DNA from: Chloroflexota bacterium
GTDB lineage: Bacteria; Chloroflexota; Anaerolineae; UBA4142
DNA length: 64,000 nt
Reading direction: 5' to 3'
Assembly: GCA_016208315.1 (NCBI GenBank)
Contig: JACQYF010000010.1
Coordinates: forward strand, 1-64,000
Shown here piece after piece: positions 25,581 through 34,580 of this stretch. The notes beneath the pieces are model-generated. The model worked only from the letters and a program-made list of their open reading frames with translations. It was not told where the DNA came from and did no database searches. Each line of letters begins with the position of its first letter. The first letter of the stretch is position 1. The translations under genes and the position numbers were made by a program.

Positions 25581-26504
25581 CTAGCCCACGACGCCCTGGA
25601 TCACTTGCTGCCCTTGAGCGGATTCGACGAACTCGCGAAAACGCAATTGAACGCGATTGCACGTACTCGACCGGTTGCGCGCGAGCAAGACCTGGCGGCA
25701 CAGCGACATCCCGGCGACCGACACTGTTTTCAGGCGCCCCAATTCCAAGCTCCGTTCGACTGCGACGCGCGAGACAAACGACACCCCATACCCCGATTCG
25801 ACCGCCACGGCGACCGCCTCGGGGCTGCCCAACTCCATCGCCACGCGCAATTCGTCCGTCGGCAGACCCTGTTCGGCCAGCGCGGTGAGAATCAAATGCC
25901 GCGTGGCCGCTCCGCCCTCGCGCAGTATCCAATCGGCCTCCCTAAACTCCGCCGGCGAGATTTGATCGCGCCGCGCCCACGGATGTTTCTCGGCGACGAT
26001 GAGGACCAACTCGTCGGTAAAAAAAGGCCAGCATTCCAGTTTTTTGTTCTTCGAAGGTAATCCCAAAATGCCGAAATGGAGCTGCCGGGTCAGCAGGCGA
26101 TCCTCGACCGTTTGGCGATCCATAATCTCGACGTGCGATTGCACCTCGGGGTAGAGCTGATGAAAAGCTCCAAGCAGGCGCGGCAAGACGTATTTGCCGG
26201 GACTGGTGCTGCATCCAATGACCAATTCTCCTTTTACCAGACCCTGCCGTTCACCCATCATTTGCTCGATCTGCGAGGAAAGATAGATCATCTCGTGCGC
26301 GATCGGCAGCAGGTCGCGGCCGGCTTGCGTCAGCATGATGCGGCGGCCAACGCGTTGAAATAGTTGCACCTGAAGCTGTTGCTCGAGCGATTGAATCTGA
26401 AAGCTAATCGCCGGTTGGCTCAGGTGCAATTTGCGCGCGGCCGCCGAAAAGTTCTCCTGCTCCGCCGCCGCGAGGAAAACCGCTAGTTCGCGAACTCCTA
26501 CCAT
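25581..26504 (-). CDS. LysR-family transcriptional regulator
   Basis: 307 residues: an N-terminal winged HTH (about 1-60, FSAAARKLHLSQPAISFQIQSLEQQL) and a periplasmic-binding-protein-like effector domain (about 90-295, GELVIGCSTSPGKYVLPRLLGAF). It is divergent from the molybdoenzyme operon, 353 bp away, which makes it the likely regulator of that operon. The effector domain resembles CysB/CbbR-type proteins that sense small metabolites; its ligand is unknown. A sulfur-oxyanion signal would fit the context but is inference. Confidence 0.85.
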   Translation of the reverse strand: MVGVRELAVFLAAAEQENFSAAARKLHLSQPAISFQIQSLEQQLQVQLFQRVGRRIMLTQAGRDLLPIAHEMIYLSSQIEQMMGERQGLVKGELVIGCSTSPGKYVLPRLLGAFHQLYPEVQSHVEIMDRQTVEDRLLTRQLHFGILGLPSKNKKLECWPFFTDELVLIVAEKHPWARRDQISPAEFREADWILREGGAATRHLILTALAEQGLPTDELRVAMELGSPEAVAVAVESGYGVSFVSRVAVERSLELGRLKTVSVAGMSLCRQVLLARNRSSTCNRVQLRFREFVESAQGQQVIQGVVG

Positions 26505-26708
26505 GGTTCACTCCGTGAAAATAGAAAACCTCGCCGGCGTACCCTCCGGTCCGCCGCGAGGCCATCATCACCCCATCGTGCCTTTTCTCTTGATAATTTA
26601 CCCTGTTTATCGCCAAATGTCAAGAAATCGAATCTACACGGCTGCGCTTATAAATTCCGCTTTGATGGACTAATAGGAAACCAGTATAACGAAGATATTC
26701 AAAATTAC

Positions 26709-26737
26709 TTGACTTTACAAGTAACGCGCGTTATAGT
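26709..26737 (+). promoter_or_regulatory. Predicted promoter of the molybdoenzyme-rhodanese operon
   Basis: TTGACT (26709-26714), 17 bp, TATAGT (26732-26737). It leaves a leader of about 115 nt before the ATG at 26858. The AT-rich 26590-26760 segment between this and the divergent LysR gene is the natural place for a LysR site; I see no certain T-N11-A motif. Confidence 0.6.
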
Positions 26738-26857
26738 AGAAGAAGATGATTGTGAATTACTGCTCAAGTGATGGCGCTTGGGCAGAGAGTTGAAGCAGAG
26801 GTATTGAGTGCCTTCCATGAAGAATCGGGGAAGGTATTTTTTTTAGGAAAGGTACAC

Positions 26858-29155
26858 ATGTCTGACCTGAATCCCAATTTGACGCGACGTGGATTCATGA
26901 AAGCGTCGGCGTTCGGCATCGGCGCGTTGGTGCTCGCGGATCGGGCGCTCCGTTCGATGGCGGACGAGTTGATCAAGCTGGGCGTGCCGGTGCCGTGGTA
27001 TCGTCGCGGGCAAATCAAAACGACCTACAACTATTGCGATATCTGCCCGTGGAAGTGCGGCATCGTCGTCAAAAGCGTGAACGGTCGCGTGTTCAAGATT
27101 GACGGCAATCCGCTCGACCCCAAGAGCCGCGGGATGCTGTGCGCGCGCGGGCAGGCCGGCGTGTCGTTCAACTACGACCCCGACCGCTTGAAGCAGCCGC
27201 TGATCCGCGTCGGCCAGCGCGGCGAAGGCAAGTTCAAGAGCGCGACGTGGAACGAGGCGCTCGATTACTCGGCACAAAAAATGCTCGCGATCAAAGACAA
27301 ATACGGACCCGAAGCCATCGCGTTCCTCGGGCATACCTCCGGCGATTTCTGGTTCACCGATTATTTGTCGCAAGCGTGGGGCTCGCCCAATTCGGCCAAA
27401 CCGTCCGTCTCGATGTGTACTACGCCGCGCGAAGAAGCCGCGCTCATCACGATTGGCAAGACGCTCGGCAACCACGAGCCGGTGGATTGGGAGAACACGC
27501 GCTGCGTCGTCCTCATCGGCACGCACATCGGCGAGGACGCGCGCAACACGATGATGCAGGATTTGGCGAACGCCCGCGCGCGCGGCGCGAAACTCGTCGT
27601 CGTTGACCCGCGCTACTCCTCGGCCGCGATGAAGAGCGATTATTGGCTGCCGATCAAGCCGGGCACCGATACCGCGCTCTTGCTGGCGTGGATGAACGTC
27701 CTCATCGCCGAAAAATTGATTGACCAAGAATTCATCGCCAAGTGGACGACCGGCTTTGACAAACTGGTCGAGCACGTCCAGCCCTTCACGCCCGAGTGGG
27801 CGGCGAGCATCACCGACCTCCCCGCCGATAAAATTCGCGCGACCGCGCGCGAGCTGGGCTACAATCGTCCGCAGGCGCTGATCGTTCCGGGTCGGCACGT
27901 GGTTTGGTACGGCAACGATACGCAGCGCATGCGCGCGGTGTACATCGTCAACGCGCTCCTCGGCGCGTATGGCCGCCGCGGCGGAATGTATTTCAACAAG
28001 TCGCCCTTTTTGGAGGAAATCCCGCATCCGCCTTTTGCCGCGACCAGCGGCGCGGGTGGCTGAAGCAGCACCCCTGGGGAAGAGGCAGGTCTGCCTCTCG
28101 GACCGACGGGCAAAGCCCGCGCGGATGGCGCCCGCGAGAAATTCCTCCGCGGCGGCACGGCGATTCAGGAATTGATCGAGCCGATGATTACCGGCAAGCC
28201 ATATCCTATCAAGGGCTTGATCGCTTACGGCACGAATCTGTTTCACACGCTGCCCAACGTGCCGCGCACGAAAGAGGCGCTCAAGAATCTCGATTTTGTG
28301 ATGGCGGTGGATACGCTGCCGCAAGACCACGTCGCCTGGGCCGACGTCGTCTTGCCCGAAGCAACGTACCTCGAACGCTACGACGAGTTCGCGGTGATCG
28401 GGCACAAGACGCCCTTCTTTTCGCTGCGCGAACCCGCGGTCGAGCCGTACGCGCAGACGAGACCCGCGTGGTGGATCGTGCGCGAACTGGGGATCCGGCT
28501 CGGGCTTACCGACTTTTTCCAGTGGAAGACCGCAGAGGAATATCTCAACCGGCGTTTGAGTTCGCTCGGAACGAACCTCGACAAAATGCGCGAGCAGGGC
28601 GGAGTCATCATTCAAAAAGGCAAGGCCTGGTTGGAAGATTTCGAAAAAGAAAACTCGTCGCCCTTTGCGACCGAAAGCGGCAAGGTGGAATTGTACGCGG
28701 CGTCGCTCGAAAAATCGAAATCGAAACCGTTGCCCGAATACGAAGCGCCGGCCGAGCCGCCCGCCGGCTACTTTCGCCTGATCTACGGCCGCAGCCCGGT
28801 CCACACCTTTAGCCGCACGACAAATACACCGTTGCTCAACGAACTCTATCCCGAGAACGAAGTGTGGCTCAACGCCGAGGTCGCGGCGCAGCTCGGTTTC
28901 AAAAATGGCGAGCACGTTTACTTGGAGAACCAAGACAAGGCGAAAAGCGGGCCGATCAAGGTAAAAGCAACCCAGCGCATTCGCAAGGATGCAGTGTACA
29001 TGGTGCATGGTTTCGGGCACGATGCGCCGGGGTTGAAACGCGCGCACAAGCGCGGCGCAAGCGATGCCGCGCTGCAAACGCGCTACGCGCTCGATCCCAT
29101 CAGCGGCGGCGCGGGCTTGCGGGTGAACTTTGTGCGCTTGGTGAAGGAGGCCTAA
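26858..29155 (+). CDS. Molybdopterin oxidoreductase catalytic subunit (PsrA/PhsA-like), with in-frame UGA at 28061
   Basis: 766 codons from MSDLNPN to a stop at 29155, in one frame except for a TGA at codon 402 (28061-28063). Residues 10-30 are a Tat signal (TRRGFMKAS), so the enzyme acts outside the cytoplasmic membrane. Cys60, 63, 67 and 95 (YCDICPWKC..GMLC) bind the FS0 4Fe-4S cluster, and Cys187 in SMCTTP is the likely Mo ligand. The rest covers the MGD-binding domains to the full length of thiosulfate/polysulfide reductases. UGA402 lies in a loop (GAGG-UGA-SSTPGEE), not at the Mo site. It is followed by a SECIS-like hairpin, so read-through as selenocysteine is plausible; a nonsense mutation or sequencing error is the alternative. 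Next come an Fe-S subunit, an NrfD subunit and a rhodanese lipoprotein, which points to sulfur compounds as substrates. Confidence 0.8.
28064..28098 (+). promoter_or_regulatory. SECIS-like hairpin after UGA in the molybdoenzyme gene
   Basis: The 18-bp palindrome AGAGGCAGGTCTGCCTCT (28081-28098) gives a 6-bp stem AGAGGC/GCCUCU with apical loop AGGUCU. The first loop G is 24 nt after the UGA, inside the 16-37 nt window usual for bacterial SECIS elements. The apical GCAGGUCUGC is, as I recall, identical to that of E. coli fdhF. A second small palindrome, CCCCUGGGG, lies between. It could instead be one of the coding palindromic repeats of this genome. Confidence 0.5.
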
Positions 29156-29156
29156 C

Positions 29157-29768
29157 ATGACCCGCTACGCCATGTCCATTGATCTCGAGCGCTGCCTCGG
29201 CTGCCAGGCGTGCATCGTCGCGTGCAAGACCGAGAACGAAGTTTCGCTCGGCTACTTTCGGCTGCGGATGCGGACGACCGTCGTCGGCACGTTCCCGAAC
29301 CTGCAAGGCGAATTTCGCATGGAGCAGTGCTTCCACTGTGAAAACTCGCCGTGCGTGCCCGTCTGTCCGACCGGCGCGACGTATCGGACGGCGGAAGGAA
29401 TCGTATTGGTTGACTCGGCCAAATGTACCGGCTGCAAAGCGTGTGTCACCGCGTGCCCGTACAACATGCGCTACATCCGTCCCGACGGCTACACCGATAA
29501 ATGCACCTTCTGCGAGCACCGCGTCGCGGAGCAGCGCGTGCCCGCGTGCGTCGAGACTTGTCCCACGGGCGCGCGCGCCTTTGGCGATCTGGACAACCCC
29601 GCGAGTCCCGTACGGGTTGCTATCGCGCACGCGCGGCGATCCGAGGTGCTCAAGCCCGAAACCGGCGCACGGCCCAAGCTGTTCTACCTCAACTCGCGTT
29701 TCACGAACGGCGATGCGGAAGAGGGGCCGGCGATGGTCGTTTCGGAAATGGCGCGAGTAGGGGAATAA
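29157..29768 (+). CDS. Four-cluster 4Fe-4S electron-transfer subunit (PsrB/DmsB-like)
   Basis: 203 residues with four cysteine groups: CLGCQACIVAC, CFHCENSPCVPVCP, CTGCKACVTACP and CTFCEHRVAEQRVPACVETCP. This is the standard 16-Cys arrangement of DMSO-reductase-family electron-transfer subunits. It passes electrons between the NrfD membrane subunit and the catalytic subunit. There is no signal peptide, as expected for a partner carried by Tat with the catalytic subunit. It starts one base after the catalytic gene's stop. Confidence 0.92.
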   Translation: MTRYAMSIDLERCLGCQACIVACKTENEVSLGYFRLRMRTTVVGTFPNLQGEFRMEQCFHCENSPCVPVCPTGATYRTAEGIVLVDSAKCTGCKACVTACPYNMRYIRPDGYTDKCTFCEHRVAEQRVPACVETCPTGARAFGDLDNPASPVRVAIAHARRSEVLKPETGARPKLFYLNSRFTNGDAEEGPAMVVSEMARVGE

Positions 29769-29769
29769 G

Positions 29770-30801
29770 ATGCCTGAGATAACCGTAACTGGCGCGAATG
29801 GAATAACTTGGCCGAGCATGTCTACCTGGGGCTGGGAAATTGCGCTCTACCTCTTCGTCGGTGGACTGGTGGCGGGCTTGATGATCTTTAGCGGCGTCAT
29901 GCGGCTTGCGCGTCCCGGACGTTTCAGCCGCGCGCTGCTCGTCGCCGATCTGACCGGGCTGCCCCTGTTGGGTATCGGCATGTTCTTGCTGCTGCTCGAC
30001 CTCTCGAACAAGGTCAACGTCTGGCGTTTCTACACGACCTTCCAGGTTCGCAGCGCGATGTCGTGGGGTGCGTGGGTCTTGCTAGTGGCGATGGCGATGT
30101 TGGCGTTGCGGTTCGCCTCGCGCCTCCAACCCATTTCAGATTTAGGATTTAAGACTGCGGAGCGTCCCGTAGGGATTTCAGATTTAAACCCAAAGTCGAG
30201 AACGCGCTGGGTCAAATCTCTAATCTCCAGTCTCCAAGCTCTAATCATCCGAACGTGGAATCTCGCCGTCAGCGCGGGACGCTGGGCGATGACGCGCGAC
30301 CGCGCGCTCGCGTTCGTCGGCGTCGCGCTCGGCATAGGCGTCGGATTCTACACGGGCGTGCTGCTCAGCACGATTCCCTCGCGCCCGTTGTGGAACACGG
30401 CGGTCCTCGCGCCCTTGTTCCTCGTGTCCGGTCTGGCGAGCGGCGGCGCGTTCCTCTGCCTCTTCCTGCCCGATGAGGAACACCTGCATCTCGTGCCGGT
30501 TTCGATTCTGTTTTGCGCGGTCGAAATCGTCTTGTTGGTTGCGTACGCGATCAATCTGACGTTCGGCAACAACACCGCGCAGCGCGCCGGCTCGATCTTG
30601 TTTGACGGCGCGTTCGGGCTGACGTTTTGGGGCTTGGTCGTGCTGCTTGGTCTGCTCGTGCCCGCGACCTTCGAGCAACTGGAACTGATGCATCGCCGCG
30701 TGCCTGGAGTGCCCATGCGGCTGCCCCCGGTATTGAAACTGACCGGCAGTCTCGCGCTGCGCTTCGTCATCGTCTACGCGGGCCTTGTCAGCTTTGTGTG
30801 A
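29770..30801 (+). CDS. NrfD/PsrC-type quinol-interacting membrane subunit
   Basis: 343 residues with about eight to nine membrane helices and the NrfD-family pattern (WGWEIALYLFVGGLVAGL; SGLASGGAFLCLFL). It anchors the enzyme and exchanges electrons with menaquinone or another quinone. It begins one base after the Fe-S subunit's stop. Residues about 121-160 (ISDLGFKTAERPVGISDLN..LISSLQALIIR) are encoded by an inserted composite repeat, placed in a loop between helices; homologues have a short loop here. Confidence 0.85.
   Translation: MPEITVTGANGITWPSMSTWGWEIALYLFVGGLVAGLMIFSGVMRLARPGRFSRALLVADLTGLPLLGIGMFLLLLDLSNKVNVWRFYTTFQVRSAMSWGAWVLLVAMAMLALRFASRLQPISDLGFKTAERPVGISDLNPKSRTRWVKSLISSLQALIIRTWNLAVSAGRWAMTRDRALAFVGVALGIGVGFYTGVLLSTIPSRPLWNTAVLAPLFLVSGLASGGAFLCLFLPDEEHLHLVPVSILFCAVEIVLLVAYAINLTFGNNTAQRAGSILFDGAFGLTFWGLVVLLGLLVPATFEQLELMHRRVPGVPMRLPPVLKLTGSLALRFVIVYAGLVSFV
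30133..30245. repeat. Composite repeat inserted in frame in the NrfD gene
   Basis: ATTTCAGATTTAGGATTTAAG and GGATTTCAGATTTAAAC units bracket a 26-bp core (30153-30178, containing GGAGCGTCCCGTAGGG) shared with 39250-39275 at 25 of 26 bases. A second mini-tract of AATCTCTAATCTCCAGTCTCC type follows at about 30214-30245. Confidence 0.85.
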
Positions 30802-30830
30802 CGCAACAAATCTTTTTAGGAGGAACTCGC

Positions 30831-32633
30831 ATGAACGCTCGTAAACTTGTACTGGCTACGCTGTTGAGCATGATGCTCCTCGTAGCGTTCTTGGGCGCCG
30901 CGTGCGCGCCCGCGCCGACGGCGACGCCGATCCCACCGACGATGGCACCGATGGCGACCGTCGCGCCCATGGCGACGCAAGCGCCCATGGCGACCCAAGC
31001 GCCCATGGCGACGACGGCTCCGGCCGCGGCGCTTGACATCAAGATGGTGCTCGACAGGTACGTGACCGGCCTGCCGGATGGCTTTTATGGAGTGCAGCCG
31101 GCGGCGTTGAAAGACCAAATGGCCGCGGCCAAGCCCTTTGTGCTGGACGTGCGTGAGCCGAGCGAACTGACCGCCAACGGTCTGATCGAAGGCGCGGTCA
31201 ACATTCCCATCCGCACGCTCGCCAAGAATTTGGACAAACTGCCCGCCAAAGATCAGCCCATCGTTACCTATTGCGCGGTCGGACAGCGCGGCGGCATCGC
31301 GATGATGACGCTGCAACTGCTCGGTTACACCAACGTCAAGAACATCGTCGGCGGCTACAATGCCTGGAAAGCGGCCAATCTCCCGGTCGCCACGATGGTA
31401 CCCGCCGCGCCGATGGGCGGCAAAGCAGCCGACGTTGACAAAGACTTGCTCGCCGCACTCGACAAGTACCTCGGTGGCTTGCCGGATGGATTCGCAGGCG
31501 TGCAACCCGCAGCGTTGAAAGATCAGATGGCTGCCGCTAAGGTGTTCCTGCTCGACGTCCGCGAGACCAGCGAATTGACCAGCAACGGCTTTATCGAAGG
31601 TTCGACGAATGTTGCGATCCGCACGATGATAAAGTCGCTCGACAAGTTGCCGCAAGACAAGGCGGCGCCTATCGTCACGTACTGCGCGGTCGGACAGCGC
31701 GGCGGCATCGCGATGATGACGCTGCAGTTGCTTGGCTACACCAACGTCAAGAACCTCGTCGGCGGCTTTAACGCTTGGAAAGCGGCCAACCTGCCCATCG
31801 CCGGCGCGCCTGCCGCGGCCGCCGCGACCACGGCGCCCACCACCGCGCCCGCCATGGCTTTCGACATGAAGGCCGCGCTCGACAAGTATTTCTCGAGCTT
31901 GCCGGATGGCTGGGGCACGATTGCGCCCGCGGCCATGAACGATCAGATGCAAGCGGCCAAGCCGTTTGTTCTGGACGTCCGCGAGACGAGCGAAGTCGCA
32001 GGCGGCTTTGTAGCCGGCGCGGTGAATATTCCGATCCGCACCCTAATGAAGAATCTCGACAAGTTGCCCGCGAAGGACCAACCGATCATCGCGATGTGCG
32101 GAAGCGGGCATCGTTCGGCCCTGGCGATGGTCGCGCTCCAGATGCTGGGTTACACCAACGTGAAATCGCTCGCCGGTGGTTTCGGGGCCTGGAAGACGGC
32201 CAACCTGCCGGTCGCGACCGGAATGATGGCGGCAGCGAAAGCCGGCATGGCGCCCACGGTTGACAAAGACCTGGTCGCCGCGCTCGACAAGTATCTGAGC
32301 GGCCTGCCCGACGGTTGGCAGACGATCGCGCCTGCCGCGTTGAACGATCTGCTCGCCAACGCCAAGCCGTTCCAACTCGAAGTGCGCGAAACGAGCGAGG
32401 TCACCGGCAACGGCTACATCGCCGGCTCGACCAACGTCCCGCTTCGCACGATCGCCAAGAATCTCGACAAGTTGCCCATGGATAAGACCGCGGCGGTTAT
32501 CACCGAATGCGGTTCCGGTCATCGCAGCGCGATGGCGATGATGGCGCTTAATCTGTTGGGTTACACAAACGTCAAGAGCATGGCCGGCGGCTTTACTGCG
32601 TGGAAGAACGCTAACTTGCCTATCACGAAATAG
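30831..32633 (+). CDS. Lipoprotein with four tandem rhodanese domains
   Basis: 600 residues: a lipobox (LGAAC, Cys25), an MATQAP-repeat linker (about 26-62), then four rhodanese domains of about 130 residues each. Each begins (L/A)DKY..LPDG and carries DVRE. All four keep the active-site cysteine: domains 1 and 2 have TYCAVGQRGG, domains 3 and 4 have CGSGHRSA. Rhodaneses carry sulfane sulfur as a persulfide and transfer it to acceptors. Being extracytoplasmic and in the molybdoenzyme operon, this protein could take or deliver sulfur for a thiosulfate or polysulfide reductase. An AGGAGG site precedes the ATG at 30831. The two pairs (1-2 and 3-4) look like successive duplications. Confidence 0.92.
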   Translation: MNARKLVLATLLSMMLLVAFLGAACAPAPTATPIPPTMAPMATVAPMATQAPMATQAPMATTAPAAALDIKMVLDRYVTGLPDGFYGVQPAALKDQMAAAKPFVLDVREPSELTANGLIEGAVNIPIRTLAKNLDKLPAKDQPIVTYCAVGQRGGIAMMTLQLLGYTNVKNIVGGYNAWKAANLPVATMVPAAPMGGKAADVDKDLLAALDKYLGGLPDGFAGVQPAALKDQMAAAKVFLLDVRETSELTSNGFIEGSTNVAIRTMIKSLDKLPQDKAAPIVTYCAVGQRGGIAMMTLQLLGYTNVKNLVGGFNAWKAANLPIAGAPAAAAATTAPTTAPAMAFDMKAALDKYFSSLPDGWGTIAPAAMNDQMQAAKPFVLDVRETSEVAGGFVAGAVNIPIRTLMKNLDKLPAKDQPIIAMCGSGHRSALAMVALQMLGYTNVKSLAGGFGAWKTANLPVATGMMAAAKAGMAPTVDKDLVAALDKYLSGLPDGWQTIAPAALNDLLANAKPFQLEVRETSEVTGNGYIAGSTNVPLRTIAKNLDKLPMDKTAAVITECGSGHRSAMAMMALNLLGYTNVKSMAGGFTAWKNANLPITK

Positions 32634-32659
32634 CGACGGGGTTGTGCTCCTCCTTGCGC

Positions 32660-32695
32660 GACGAGGCCCGGCAGAGTGTTCTGCCGGGCCTCGTC
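32660..32695. terminator. Shared hairpin between convergent rhodanese and protease genes
   Basis: GACGAGGCCCGGCAGA (32660-32675) pairs perfectly with TCTGCCGGGCCTCGTC (32680-32695) across a 4-nt loop. The T-rich tail is weak on both strands. It serves two genes that end head to head. Confidence 0.65.
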
Positions 32696-32699
32696 CATT

Positions 32700-34508
32700 T
32701 CACCAGACAATCGCGGTCAACGCGTTGCTGCGGAGTTGTCCTCCGCCCACCCCGGTGATTCTAAGCGAAAAGATTCCCGACGAATTCCCCGGCGTGATCG
32801 TCAAGTTGGAGATTGCGCCGCCGGTCGTCGGCATTATCGGGTTGGTGCTGAACGCTGCGGTCATGCCTTGCGGCAGGCCACTCACACCTAAACTGACCGG
32901 AGCACTAAAGCCGCCCGACGACGTGACTCGAACCACCACAACGCCCGGGCTGTTCCGCCGAAGCAGGACCCATCTCGGCGTCGAAAGATAAAAGCTGCCT
33001 GGCATTGGCGTGGCGACACGCGTCGGCGTAACAGGCGCACGCGTTGCCGTGCCCGTCGGCTTGACGGGCGTGAGCGTTGCCGCCCGCGTCGCGGTGCCTG
33101 TCGGCTTGACGGGCGTGAGCGTTGCCGCCCGCGTGGCCGTGGCTGTCGGCGGCGGGGGAACGGGAGCAGGAGCGCCGCAGCCCGGCATGGCCCGGCAGAC
33201 GTTTAGGCGTCCACCGGTAGTCGTCCGGCCATTCAAACTGGGCAGCGGGTCTACATTGTTCAGCACATAGTTCTTGAGTTGTTCGACCGACAAGTTTCCT
33301 TGCCCAGGTAGCGATAGAATCAACGCGGCTGCGCCCGAGACGTGCGGGGTCGCCATTGATGTCCCACTGAAATAGCCATAGCCGCCGCCGTTGATCGTCG
33401 AAAGGATATTCACACCCGGCGCGCCCAGGTGAACCGCCGAAGAACCGTAATTTGAAAACTTGGCGAGATTGTCGCTCGGGTCAGTGGCCGCGACGCAGAT
33501 CAAGTTCGTCGCGCGATAACTACAGGGATAAGAGGGGCTTGCATCGCTATTCGTCGCGTTGTTGCCGGCCGCGACGACGAACAGGATACCCTGCCCGCCG
33601 GCTTTGACGATTTCGTCGAGCAGCGCCTGCGAGTAGCCATTCCCGCCCCACGACGCGTTGAGGACGCGCAGGTTGACCCCGGCCAGCTTGGCGTTGATCG
33701 CAAACTCGATCGCATCAATCGCGTCGGCTGTCGTTCCCGCGCCGCTCGCGTCCATGAACTTGAGCGCCATTATCTGGGTTTTCCAGTTCACTCCGACGAC
33801 GCCCAGTCCGTTATTACCCACTGCGCCTACCGTGCCCGCGACGTGCGTGCCGTGCTTGTTATCGTCCCGCGGATCGCAAGTGTTCGTGATCGCGTTGTAT
33901 CCGTGAGTTCCGGCGGGACAGTTGCCAATGCCGCCCGGATTGTTCCAAATGTTGGTCGCCAAATCGGGATGCGTATAGTCAACGCCGGTATCGAGCAGGC
34001 CGACGACAATCGAGGCGCTCCCAGTCGTTAGCGCCCAAGCATGCTCGGCGCGGATGTCCGCGCCGGGTTTGCTCGCCACGCCGCCGATGACTTGGCCCGT
34101 ATTTCTTAGGCCCCAGAGCTGAGGATAGGCGGCATCGTCGGGTGAGCCAAAAGTGCGAAGGATATAATTCGGCTCGGCGTACGCCACATTTGCGTCACGG
34201 TGATACTCTTGAATCGCCTGTTCGACCGAGCGATTGCGTCCCAGCTTGACGACGCGGGCCTGGACGTTCTTGAAAATCCGCACGATCCGATCGCCGAGGC
34301 GAGTTTCGAGATCGGCTTTGTTCCACTCGGCGACGTGGGTCTTGTATCGAACGATCAACTCGCCGGACACGTAGCTCGGCCCGCCGCCCTGAGCAAAAAC
34401 GCTTGGCGCTCCCAAGGCCATGACCAAAAGCAGCGTAACCCAAAGCGGCAGCAGGACGCCGAATTTCCGAACCACATCCGTTCTCGAGTGTTTGCCGTTC
34501 CCATCCAT
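32700..34508 (-). CDS. Secreted subtilisin-like serine protease (S8)
   Basis: 602 residues. Signal peptide to about 40 (ALGAPSVFAQ), a pro-region of inhibitor-I9 type (about 45-115), then the peptidase domain. The catalytic triad is Asp173 (GLLDTGVDYTHP), His219 (HGTHVAG) and Ser384 (SGTSMATPHVSGAA), with oxyanion Asn near 316 (AAGNN). Residues about 445-505 are a Pro/Thr-rich linker with two near-identical TATRAATLTPVKPTG copies. The last about 85 form a beta-sandwich domain (GFSAPVSLGVSGLP). It is likely exported and autoprocessed. The start has GGAGG 4 nt upstream. Confidence 0.93.
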   Translation of the reverse strand: MDGNGKHSRTDVVRKFGVLLPLWVTLLLVMALGAPSVFAQGGGPSYVSGELIVRYKTHVAEWNKADLETRLGDRIVRIFKNVQARVVKLGRNRSVEQAIQEYHRDANVAYAEPNYILRTFGSPDDAAYPQLWGLRNTGQVIGGVASKPGADIRAEHAWALTTGSASIVVGLLDTGVDYTHPDLATNIWNNPGGIGNCPAGTHGYNAITNTCDPRDDNKHGTHVAGTVGAVGNNGLGVVGVNWKTQIMALKFMDASGAGTTADAIDAIEFAINAKLAGVNLRVLNASWGGNGYSQALLDEIVKAGGQGILFVVAAGNNATNSDASPSYPCSYRATNLICVAATDPSDNLAKFSNYGSSAVHLGAPGVNILSTINGGGYGYFSGTSMATPHVSGAAALILSLPGQGNLSVEQLKNYVLNNVDPLPSLNGRTTTGGRLNVCRAMPGCGAPAPVPPPPTATATRAATLTPVKPTGTATRAATLTPVKPTGTATRAPVTPTRVATPMPGSFYLSTPRWVLLRRNSPGVVVVRVTSSGGFSAPVSLGVSGLPQGMTAAFSTNPIMPTTGGAISNLTITPGNSSGIFSLRITGVGGGQLRSNALTAIVW

Positions 34509-34580
34509 CGCGCCTCCGTTTGAGAGTTAGATGAATGTAACATACGTCAAGCGGCCAGCACTCGCAATAGTGCTCTAGTG

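Noticed and set aside
25581..26504. Naming the LysR regulator as a selenium-metabolism regulator
   Set aside because: The idea is tempting next to a UGA-containing gene, but I see no residue pattern that separates that subgroup from other LysR proteins.
26858..28063. Annotating the molybdoenzyme as two separate genes
   Set aside because: Both pieces are in the same frame, join at a single TGA and together give the normal family length; no start signal follows the TGA.
26843..29158. 771-codon open frame on the minus strand
   Set aside because: Lies fully antisense to the molybdoenzyme, whose domains are clear; its sequence is Arg/Ala/Asp-rich shadow translation.
32660..32695. Strong Rho-independent terminator
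   Set aside because: The stem is perfect but neither strand has a proper T run, so it is listed with reduced confidence as a shared hairpin.
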